This document shows positions 11,732 through 24,000 of a DNA stretch of 64,000 nucleotides, piece by piece. Every line of letters starts with the position of its first letter. The first letter of the stretch is position 1. Made by a program: the position numbers and the translations under genes. Below the pieces are notes generated by a model. That model worked only from the letters and a program-made list of their open reading frames with translations, was not told the origin of the DNA and searched no databases. This DNA is from Sphaerolaimus hirsutus. Taxonomy: Eukaryota > Nematoda > Chromadorea > Monhysterida > Sphaerolaimidae. Where the stretch lies: contig OZ038450.1 in the NCBI GenBank assembly GCA_964036195.1, forward strand, positions 29,948,794-30,012,793, read 5' to 3'.

Positions 11732-11879
11732 TCAAATGCAAAGTAAAGTGTCAATTGTCATGCAAAGTTCAGTAATAAAATCTTTTCTTTTTTGTTTAAA
11801 TTGACACTTGACTTTGCATTTGACTTTACATTTGACACTTTACTTTACACTTTACAGGGCTTGGGACTGCCCCCAGCAT
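11732..11879. repeat. MITE of the AAGTAAAGTGTCAA family
   Basis: Inverted arms of GCAAAGTAAAGTGTCAA and its complement, ending CAGGGCTTGGGACTGCCCCC on the right. Same family as 7715-7876 and 18112-18400. Confidence 0.6.
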
Positions 11880-12036
11880 GTTTATATAGGAAAGTAACCA
11901 GATGTTTAGCAGAAAATTTTGCTTTTTATTGACCATTACACCTTAATGAGAATAGACAGAAGCATATTTAAGGAACGTACAAAAAGACTATTTTGATATT
12001 TCGATCAAGATTTTTTAAATGTTCATTTTACAAACA

Positions 12037-15000
12037 ATGAAGTTAGCACTATGCACTTTGGTTATATCGGTGTGGCTTTTCATGCCGACACAGGCATGCT
12101 CATATTTTTCATGTGAGTGTGCATGTGAACACTAAAACACCATGTTTAGATCAAAGTCATGCCTTTTAATGATAACTCTATCAACAAGGACATAATGCTT
12201 TTTATCAGAATTATAATACCACATGACCATCATCGGAAGTGTTTTAAATATTAATAAGTGTATTGAAGTTCACCATTTTAGAAAATTCTGATTTGTTTAA
12301 ATGTCAAATCAAATGTATTGGATGTAACCAAAAAGATATTCAACATTTTATAACCCAAAATTTAGCTGAAGAATTTGGACAAAAGGCACCAACATATAAG
12401 ACAAATGTTGCACCCGAGCACTGTAAAGCAGAAGTTCGTGAATATGGTTGGTTTCCCTTTACAATTCAACAGAGTTTAAAAAATGTAATGGATGCGTCTA
12501 ATTCTAAAACTCGACAAGTCCACGAAATGCAAAAATGTTAGAAATATAAAAGAGCTTATAGGCATATATAACTGAGGCGTCTAATTCTAAAAGTCGACAA
12601 GTCCACAAAATGTGATGTTGAGTAAATCGCATTTTGAGTTTCAGACCCAATTCCAGCCCATGGTGCGTGTCCAATTTGGCTCTCTCATGCTTTCCATTAA
12701 GTTCCATATTTTGACAATAAAGTGTCTAATTTCCAGCCCCTGCTCTCACTCCAACTTATATGCGAAAAATCGGGTGTCCATAAAATTCCATTTGGTCAGA
12801 GCAAAATGTTTTTGGGGAGGGAAATGGACTTGTCGACTTCTTGTACGCGAGAACATTTTTGATCCTGGCGGTGATGATTATGCCTTATGCTGCGATAACA
12901 GCTCGGGCGTAAAATTGACTGATAAAAATTGATTTTGGGCGTAAAATTAATTACAGATGAATGGATAAAGATACAACATTGTCATTTCAGTCAAAGAAAG
13001 TTTAGGTGCAGCCGTTTCTTGTGTCCAAAGCTCATGAGTTTATTTTAATCGTACTGGGAGTTATGAATTTTAGCAAAATTTTTTCAATTATCTGCTGTAA
13101 GTTGCATAAAATTTGTGCCAAAGATCATAACTCCCAGTAAGATTAAAATAAACTGATGAGCTTTGCACACAAGCAACCTCTGCATATGCGATTTCTTTGA
13201 CTGAAATTACAATGCCATATCTTTATCCATTCACCTGTTATTAATTTTACACCCAAAATTAATTTTACACCCAGTCAATTTTACGCCCAAGCTGTAATCG
13301 CAGCATAATGGGCATTTTATGAACTTGTGACTTTGAAAAATCGGTGTCCACAGCGGTCCACCACATTTCTTGCTTTTTCAAAAACAAAAAGGAGATGGAT
13401 GGCTATTTACAGTGGCCCCGGTCAGGGACCGGTCCCCCCAAAAAATAAATTTTTTCAAAAGACAATAATTGGTGCGTATGGGTTGTTTGCATGTTAATTA
13501 GGTTAATTATCACCAAATTTGCTTGCACTAAATTTCTGCAAGACGGCAACACACGCTGATGCATATTCTTTGGGGGGTGTGTGTATAAACTTTTTTCAAT
13601 TTGTCTCAATTTTGGCATGTTTGAACTCCTTCATTTAGTGAGTACTCATGCCAAATTTCAGCTCAGAGTGGTAAGTGGTTCTTATTTTTTTTACACTTTC
13701 ATTTGTGTCAATCACTGTATTTTTGTATAGTGAACCAAATCCCATGGGGACCAGTCCCCGGTGGCAATACAAGTGGCCCCAACAGGGGCCAAATGTCCCT
13801 GGTGAGACATTTTTTTTCAGTAAACAACAAATTTTTGTTCCCAACAGGTGAAAATTTTTTGTACCCTGTCAGGGACCAAAATCAACTGTTTACTGAAAGA
13901 ATTGCTCACCAGGGACGTTGGTCCCTGCTGGGGTTATTTCTATTGCCAGCGGGGACAGTCACTGATAGGATTTTGTTCACTATATGAAAATAAACTGATT
14001 GACAAAAATAAAAGCATAAAAATAAGAAGCACTAACCACTCTGAGCTGAAATTTGGTATGCATACCCACTAAATGAAGGAGTACATGTGTGCCAAAATTG
14101 AGACAAATTGATAAAAATTTATACACCCCCCCAAAGAATATGCATCAGTGTGTGTAACCATCTAGCAGAAAGTTCCTGCATGCAAATTTGTTGATAAGTA
14201 ACCTAATTAACATGCAAACAAACCACACACACACACACACACACACACCAATTTTTGACTTTTGAAATTATTCTTTTTTTTTGCCAGGGACCGGTCCCCA
14301 ACTGGGCCCCTGTAACTAGCTGAGATGGATGATGGACTTGTTGACTTTCAGCCCAAAACTATATGGACTTGTTGACTTCTTGCCCAATTTTTTTTGCATT
14401 TTTTCCCAAAAATGTCAAATTTGGCACTATCATTTATAGTTAAGCATGTGAGGTCAGAAAATGTATGAAAAAATGAAAAACACCTGTATGAAATACACAG
14501 CAATAAATAAGTGTCTATTGTGTTTTTTTCGAACAACATCATGAGCCGAAAGTGGGGAAATGTGGAAACAATGGTATCTTCCAATCGCCTAAATCAGTCA
14601 ATCAGCGCTCATTTTTTCCACATCGTTTTACATTTTCATTGCATTACATTGGGTACATTTGTTTCACAGCTGGCAGGGACACAGCACTTGGAATGGTTGA
14701 TAAAAATGGCGGTTTGTGTGGCCAGGCATACTTCATAATCAAGTAAGTGGCATATCAGATGAAGTGCAAAATTTCATGTGAAGAAAACCAGAGTGTTTTT
14801 TATTTATTTTAGGTGGGACAAGGGTCACCAACATCTATACTTCTGCATTATCTACACATTTGTGCTCAATTGTATAAAAAATGTTGAGACAATGAAACAG
14901 TCTTTCACTCAGGAAAAACAATTGTCCCAATACGAGAAATAACTGGGTCCTATTTACCCCATCCAGGTACTACTGTTCAAAAAAGTGTACTGAGACATGT

Positions 15001-18000
15001 CCAGAGTTGCATGAAACAAAAAAAATGGGTTATGTTTCATGTGATCCCTTTGAGAAACTCGATGGGGAGGGGGCCACTGCCGACCAAGTGCACTTCAAAT
15101 GCAAATGCAAATACCGACTGAATCCTGGGTATGTCCCTGAGTCTTTCCAAACATAAAATTTACTGTATTGTGATTGTGACAAATTTTGAGCAAGATTGTC
15201 AATGACATACAAATATACAATTTTTACCACACATGGCTGGTAAAGCTCAGATAGTATTGATACTTTTGATATTTATTCAGCATTTAAAAAATTGCAAACT
15301 ATATTCAGGACTCAGGTCAACTCACTGAATAACATCTTATTTATGAAAAACATTTTGGAATGTTTTCCAGACATTTATTTTTTTTTGAATATTTTCCAGA
15401 CATTTATTTTTTTAAATTTTTTTAATAAGATTTTTCCTAGATATTGTCAAAACAGTGCCAATGTGAAACAAAAGTCATCCAAATATCTTTGGAGCTGATG
15501 TTTGTATCTACCCAACAGCAGTACATTTATTCAGTTAATCGTAATACATATTGTGTAGGTTTTGTGAGCCACCAGCCACAACGTGGGATGTTGTTGAACA
15601 GGAGTATGAGACATCATGTCTTCAACGTTAGTCACCTAACTACTGCCAGCTAACTAGTGATGTAAAAAGCGCCAGGAGTTTGGCGCCAAGCCTCAAAAGC
15701 ACCATTGCGCTTTTCTGACCCCCGGCGCCAAGCGCCAGTGGCGCCACAGCAAAACGGCGCCAAGCACCAGATGCGTCATGGCGCTTTTGCTTTGGCACCA
15801 GCGCCAGACATTTTGTTCCTAGCGCCGGGTAAAAATCGCGCCAAGCGCTAATGCCGACAAGCGCCATGACGCTTTTTATGGGCATGGCGCCAGACGCCAA
15901 TGGCGCCACAGCAAGTAAGCGCCAAGCGCCAAAAGCGTCATGGTGCGTTTACATCACTACAGCTAACTAAGGTGAACAAATTACCCATACCAAATTGCAA
16001 AATTGAAAAAGATACCATACCATCCACAGTTGTTAAAATGTATTTACATTTTTTTCAAATCTACATACACGTGAGTACTAAGTAAATACATATACCTACA
16101 TACGTACTTTTTTAAAGTAACTGTACCGACAAGTACGCATACTTCTGTAAAGTACACGTGTACAGGAAATGTTTTTCAGAAATTTCAAATCGCACTTTTT
16201 TGTGGCTATTTACACAGCTCCCGGCCGGGGACCGGGACCCGGCAAAAAATATTTTTTTTCAAAAGTGAATAATTGGCGTATATGGGTAATTTGCATGTTA
16301 ATAAGGTGTATTATCACCAAATTAGCATGCACAAAATTTTTGCAAGACGGTTACACCTGCCGATGCATATTCTTTGGGCGGGTGTGTAAAATTATTCCAA
16401 TTAGTCTCAAATTTGGCATGCGTGTACTCCTTCGTTTAATGAGTATGCATGCCTAATTTTAGCTCCGGGCGGTTACCGGTTGTCATTTTATTCATACTTT
16501 TGATTTTTTCAATCACTGTATTTTTGTATAGTGATCGAAATCCTGCCGGAGCCCGATCCCCGGCAATGTTGAAATGGCCCCGACTGGGCTCAAACGTCCC
16601 CGGTGAGAAAAATTTTTAAATCTAAATTTACAGTGATCAAAAAAAATAAAAGTATGAATAAAATGACAACCGGTAACTGCCCGGAGCTAAAATTTGTCAT
16701 GCATACTCCCTAAACGAAGGAGTACGTGCATGCCAAATTTGAGACTAATCGGAATAATTTTACACACCCACCCAAAGAATATGCAAAACCGTCTTGCAAA
16801 ATTTTTGTGCTAATTTGGGGATAATTCACCTTATTAACATGCAAATAACCCATACACGCCAATTATTCACTTTTGACTAAAAATTATTTTTTGCCAGGTC
16901 CTGGTCCCCGGCTGGGACCTGTGTAAATAGCCCTTTTTTGTTGCTAAAAACGAGATAATATCATTTTCATATAATGATACTCAATACTTATAAAAATGAC
17001 ATATGTTATGTTTAGCATTCGAAAAATAACCCGTAATTTATATTTTCGAAAATCACAATAAATATAAATAACCCGTGATTTATATATATTTATATTTTTT
17101 CAAATTCTGAGTGATATATTTATATATATTTTTGAAATTCGAAAAAAAATCACTGAGAAAATCACTCATACTAGATACATTGTGGTGCAACTATTGTGCT
17201 TTACGACTAAGCATGTAATTTGTGCGAGAGAATCTCTGCTCAGTAGAGCATTATTGTGCCTACACACACACTAGTTTTCACCTTGACTTTGTGTGAAAAC
17301 TGAAATTTTTTCAAATGCAAATTAATGAACATGGTTGAATGATTTTATTCTATTTAAATTTGAAATTAAATTAATGAAAATTTAAATTTGAATGTTAGAA
17401 AACTACAATACATATAGCATACAAAAATGTCGCCATGTCACCATTTCAGTTTTCACATTGGTCACGGTGAAAACTAGTGTGTGTAGGGCCATTGAGTTAA
17501 AATAGTGTTCCAAGCAGGTAAATAAAGTGCCTACACACACTGGTTTTCATCATGACTTTTTTGAAAACTGTAATGGCCAAAAATAGTGACATATCACCAT
17601 CTTGTTTTCCAGAATTGAATGCTGTAGATGTTCAGTTTTCACAAATGGCATGAATTTCAGTGGGTGGTTTTGCCAAGTCACTAGTTTGCCACTGTGTTTA
17701 CCTAATGTGAAAACTCAAATGATAACAGATGGTGACATCAGAAAAACTTAGTTTTCATTTTGTGTGTGACAAAGATGTAAACTGTTTTAGTTACTTTTTA
17801 TTTATGTCATCCTGCTTTGAATTGTATTGTCATGTTTTAGTGTATAAAGCATCTCTCTATCTTGTAACATACTTTTCTGAAATGAAAGATGACATTGAAT
17901 CAAAAATACCTATTTGATGTCATCAAAAATGATCTGCAGTAATTGAAAACTCACTGCATCACTTTTGAAAACTGGCAATGCTTGGTGACATCCACCAATG

Positions 18001-21000
18001 TTACCAGTTATCAAATATGGGGAACAACTGTGGAAAACTGTTGCCATGGTGACACCAGCACCATTAGTGTCCCAAAAATGTCACAAAATGTTGCCAAAAA
18101 TGAAACCTGGGGGCAATCCCAAGCCCTGTAAAGTGTAAAGTAAAGTGTCAAATGTAAAGTCAAATGCAAAGTAAAGTGTCAAATGTAAAGTCAAATGCAA
18201 AGTAAAGTGTCAAATGTAAAGTCAAATGCAAAGTAAAGTGTCAATCAAAACAAAAAATAAAAGATTTTATTAATTTTTACTGAACTTTGCATGGCAATTG
18301 ACACTTTACTTTGCATTTGACTTTACATTTGACAGTTTACTTTGCATTTGACTTTACATTTGACACTTTACTTTACACTTTACAGGGCTTGGGATTGCCA
18401 CCATGTGCCCTGAGTTTTCACAGCTTAGCACTGTTGAAAAAGTAGCTTTTTAAAACACTAGATGATTGCATGAACTAAGTGAATTCACACTAAACTTTCT
18501 CAGCATACCGTGCACTGTTGTAAGCACTGAGCACACATTTAGTCAAACATCCACTATAGGTTAAGTGCAAAAGTTTTTTGAAGTTGTTGTCATTGAGATT
18601 GTACCGTATTTCTCCAAGTATAAGGCCTAGGGCTCGAACTCGACTCGACTCGACTCGACTCGACTCGTGACTCGAGGGTAAAACAGGGTACCGACTCGAC
18701 TCGTCTGACTCGACCGGAAAAATTTGGCCCAAACTCGAGACTCGAGGTTTTTGCCTGACTCGACTCGAAATTTTGGCAAATTTCGAGTCGGGGTTTCCAT
18801 TGAATACTGTCCTAAAAAATCAATTTTGATATGAACTTTTGAACATATTTTTCCAAAATTTTGCGCGCTTTCCATACCACGTGCGTGATATATTGTCAGT
18901 TGGCTTGATGTATGTATTGAATGGTGTTAAAACTCAAATTTCTTGTTACCATACAATTCTACATAATGAAATACACACACCATCCATGATATACACACCA
19001 CCTCAAATGCATTGCACAATGTTGGCACTGATAAAAAAAATGCTGTAAACAATGTTAATTATCTATCTGTAGGCTGATTTTATTTTTGCTGATTTTATTT
19101 ATTCTATCTAACTTTATTTGTAGCAACATGAGTGATAAAACGTTATATTTTTGCTTTATCTTGATATTTAAATGAACTGTTGGCATTTATACTTCATCAA
19201 GTGTGTGTGATAAACATTGGAAGAGAAACCAGTATCAAAAATTTCTGCAAGGGTCATACCAAAAAGTAATGCATCCGACTCGACTCGAGACTCGAGATTT
19301 TTGCCAGACTCGACTCGACTTTTTAGTGTCTTGCCTGACTCGACTCGCCGACTCGACCGGAAAAATTTTGGGGTTGCGACTCGAACTCGAGTTTGAAAAA
19401 AATCGAGTTTCGAGCCCTAATAAGGCCCCCTGTTCAAAGTGCCTGGGGCATTATACATTGCAAAAAAGTTCCATGCATAGTGTCTGGGCAAAATGCAATG
19501 CGGTAGGAGAAATATGGTAGGTGAATTTTTCTGTTGTGATATTTGCTTGATATTTTCATATGCCAAATATTGTATGAAACAAATGCTGCTATTGAAATGA
19601 TAATAAATAGTCTGTAGGATCTTAGAGTACATGTTTGTGCTTGAAAATGGTAAATTAAACCTGTAATAGCCCACAATATTGCTTGAAATTGAAATAAAGT
19701 GCAAGTGATTTTTTGTGATTTTTTTCGAGCTTAGAGTTATTTTTTCAGTAATTTAATTATATTTTCTTAAGACCTTGAGTGATTTATATATATTTAAATT
19801 TTTTCCAAATTTGGAGTGATATATTTATATATATTTTCCAAAAAATCAGTGATTTTTTTGAATGCTAGTTATGTTTCCCAGTGTAAAAATCACTCTCAAA
19901 TGTAAAAAAATTACCCGTGAAAAAGTACCTACTTTTAAACAGTCTATGAAGAAAAGTACTCACTTTTACATTTTATGCATTTACTTGGAGTAAAAGGTAT
20001 TTTACTCACATGTACTCTTCCAGAGAAATCCACTGTATGGGAAATAGTATGAGCTGCTAAAAAAGGTTCTAATAAATAGATAAGTCTTATTTTCCAGCTA
20101 TCCCTTACTCCAGATGGGTTAGCAGTTGAAGTTTTTTTCTCCATACTTTACATCCAAAACTGATTGCCATCTTTACATGATATCTTGCAGTAAACATGCC
20201 ATTTTATTTTCTAGTATTCTATTTTCCAAAACACACACTGTTTATACCTTACCATATGTATGACAATGGCAAATGAAAATTTGGTAATTTGGGAACATTT
20301 TCAAATTTTCAATTTTTTATGGATATTTTGAACTTTTATCTTTTTTATTCCATGAGTAGTGAATGCCCTGTTGATGTATTTTGAATTTAGGACTGTGTCA
20401 TATTCATTGCTGATAAAAAAGATGAAAAAATCAGCTAAATTTTTTATATTCACACCTATGTTGTCGCGTTTGGCATGTCGACAATGGATCAAGAGTTTCC
20501 AAGGTTTTGATAGAAAGCAATTCCCTCCTCCCGAGAGACAAATCACTGAAAACTATTCTGGGGGCTCGTTGGAGCAAATGACTTACTCGTATGATATATA
20601 CTGTATTTCCTTGAAATACCCCCAGGCCCGGGCGGTTTATTTTTCAGAGTGGAATTTTTGAGGGGTATTTCGAGGGGAGTAGATCGACATGCCAAGCGGG
20701 TCTACATGCCAATCGCGTTTACATGCCAAGCGGGTTTACATGCCAAGCGGGTTTACATGCCAAACGAATTTACATGCCAAGCAAGCCTACGTCGCTTGTA
20801 TGCCAGTTCAAAAATGTAAAATCACTGCTTTAATTCCCAGTGACATTGAAGCAGTGACAGACATGATATTGTTCACTTGCAGCAACGACAGTCGCCACAA
20901 CAACTACAGGCGCTTCAACGACTACTTCCCCAACGACCACAACAACTACAGGCGTTTCAACGACTACTTCCCCAACGACCACTTCCCCAACGACCACAAC

Positions 21001-24000
21001 AATTTCGGAGGTCCTTTGAAAATCGTGGACTTGCCTCAAACAACTTGCCATTTTGCCAATTTAGGTACACTTGTTACATGTCCAAATTCAATTGCATTGC
21101 GTTACACAGACCCCAGCAACTACTTCAACTACGACCACAAACCCGACTACGACCGAACCACAGTGGGAGGTCCTTGAAACCTATCAAATAGTGGTATGTA
21201 TTTTTGAGGCGTCCAATTCTAAAAGTCGATAAGTCCAAAATATGAAAATTTCGAGTTAGGTTCGGAAACATCGTCTGGGGCTACTTCCGCACATTTATCA
21301 TATTTTTCCATATATTTTTATACCTCACATGCGTAGGCGGCGTAAGTGCTTGTACGCTTGGGGATGACACAAGCAGAAATTTCACTGTCACATTGTGACA
21401 TTCACAAGCGCGTATTGTACAAACTAGGGTGAAAGCTCAAAATTAGCTCATAATTACTCAAATTTACACCATTTTGCCAATTTTTGCCTTTATAATCATT
21501 ATTTTTATCAATATACATGGTTATATACCTATTTTTAGCCAATTTCATTTACCGTATATCCTTGAATAAGACCCCAGGGGCGTTATGATTTCGTCAGAGG
21601 TTTTGTGGGGGGAGTTATTCAAGAGGGGGGGTACTATTCAAGGGGGGGGGGAGTTATTTTTTCCTCAGAACTTCCAGGAAAACTTTCACTTTATTCATTG
21701 TTTGTATGCATTCCGTCAACACATCTAATGCAGAAAATGACCAGTTCAACAAGAACATAAACAAATTATCCATCCTAAAATTCGTGTTCATCGGCGTCTG
21801 AATCATTCAAATACACATTGTCGTTTTACCCAGAGGGGGCACTTATTCAAGAGGGGGGAGTTATTCAAGGGGGGCGTTATTTTTTCCTCACCTGGCCAAA
21901 CGGGGGGTGTTATTCAAGGGGGGTATTACTCAAGTTGGGGGGTCTTATTCAAGGATATACGGTATATCTGTAGCGATTTCGAATTTTTTGGCATGCTGCC
22001 AACTTCACACACGGACTCCGAGAAGTTGTCACAATTTTGGCTCATGTGAATGTCACAAGCACAAATGGGGACCTTGCGCTGCCTATGCTCACATGCCCTG
22101 TATGATAGTGTCAAATTTGACATTTTTGGGAAAAAATGCAAAAAATTGGCATAATAAGTCCACATACATAGTTTTGGGTAAATTGGACCACGGGCCCGAA
22201 ATAAAAAATGCGGTCTGAAACTGAAATGCGAGTTACTGCGAATCGCATTTGGTGGACTTGTCGACTTTTAGAATTAGACGCCTTATTCGAATGCTACTGT
22301 ATATTATGCATGAAGAAAATAGGCCACTGCGAAGCTCATTTTCATACATTTGTGTAAAAATGTTGTATTCTTTCACATAAAATGCAGGGAGGCGAAATGA
22401 ACGAAGATCGAATCAATTTGTTCGAAGTTGATTTTGCCGAGTGCCAGAACATCTGCGCAGCCGAACCAAGATGCAAAGCGATCAGTTTTATAGCGGTTTC
22501 AGAAAAATTCAAGCAAGATTGGGCTGTAAGTGTTCGTATATTTATGTACCTGGTTGTGTGTGGAAACTGTTGTGCAAAAATTAACATTTATTGCAAATAC
22601 CTGGGTATTTTCTAAAAATGCCATTACATTTAGAAAAAAATGTTTCTGTGGGGCGTTAAATAATAGTGCAGTCGGGAACGGGTCAAGCCTAGGGTGTCAA
22701 AAAATTTTTTTACGGAAAACAGAAAGGTAAATTTTGTTCACTTTACGGAAAACGGAAAACGGAAAGGTAAAAAAAAATTTCTGCCGGAAAATGGAAAACG
22801 GAAAGGTAAAAAATTTCACTCAGCGGAAAACTGAAAACGGAAAGGTAAAACAAAATTGTCGGCCGGAAAATGGAAAACGGAAAAATGAAATGCCGGAAAA
22901 CGGAAAGCAAAATTTTCATGGAAACAGAAAAAAATAAAGTGAAATTAGCACGGTAATAGACAAATTTGCAGAAGGCAAACCTGCATGCAGCTTTGCCTGT
23001 TTGGCTTTGATTGTGGTAGCTGTACATTCTGCAACTATGGATCATGCCTGTAACTTCACTTGTAGTTCAAGCTTAACTGAACCAACAAAAAATCATCAAA
23101 AAGTAGCCATAGTGGCCATAGGAAAGGAAACACTACAACAATTTCACAGTCTAGAAGCAGTGGGAATCACTGATGACCCCTATGCAATTGATGACGACAT
23201 TGCAGAGGAGATGATAATAAATAGCATAAAATTCAATGACAACAAACGATACTATATTGACTGGCCGTATAAAGAGAGTATCAGTGACCTGCCCATGGGA
23301 AAAGCAGAAGCCTTGGTGTGGTTTAAATCACTGATAAGAAGATCCAACAAAGATCCAAACTCATTTGAACAATACCGGAAAGTTTTGGACAACCAACTAG
23401 AAAAGGGAATAATTGAGATCTGTGATGACAAAACAGACAACAAGGGGATTCATTACCTGCCACACCAGCCAGATATCACACCGGGCAAATTGACATCATG
23501 CAGAATCGTGTACAATGGGTCGGCAGGTAAGCCCAGTTTCAACGAGTGCTTTTTTAGAGGACCAATTACAACACCATTAGCACTGGGCCTACTCCTGAGG
23601 TTCAGGGCAGGCAATCTAGCATTAATTGCCAATATTGAAAAATCATTTTTGCAAATAGGATTGCATGACCAAGCTAGAGACTACACACGATTTTTCTGGC
23701 TGAAAGATGCCTCAAAACCAGCAACTGAAAATAACTTAATAATACTTTGTTTTAAACGCGTACTGTTTGGACTTGTCTGCAGCCCAGCAATTTTGGGAGC
23801 AGTCATAAAATACCATTTAAATGTGACAATAAACAACATGAATGAATATGAAGAAAATGAAGGGGAACGAAACCAGTTGGCGATGATAATAAACAACATT
23901 TATGTCGATAACTTCATCATGAGTGTCACAAATGAAGTTGAAGCTTTAGAACTATATTACAAAGTCAAAGCTTTATTTAACCAATGTTATATGAACATGA

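Larger units (their letters stand above)
12574..14385. repeat. Element with GAGGCGTCTAATTCTAAAAG end, hosting two other elements
   Basis: The left end reads GAGGCGTCTAATTCTAAAAG then TCGACAAGTCC. A partial copy (GCGTCTAATTCTAAAAC) lies directly upstream at 12496. The family's complementary right end is clearest at 21206-22282. Here the right side is degraded (ACTTGTTGACTT near 14337). It contains the elements at 12888-13305 and 13401-14321. Related fragments: 30504-30800 and 34665-34705. Confidence 0.55.

Noticed and set aside
12282..12446. Longer exon 2 of paralogue A starting at the TTTTAG before 12282
   Set aside because: Joining it to exon 1 (phase 1, leftover T) makes a TAA stop; the acceptor at 12365 gives the same 81-base exon as in B and C.
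18490..18875. SRVESSRVE-type frames (also 36068-36253)
   Set aside because: Translations of CTCGA arrays.
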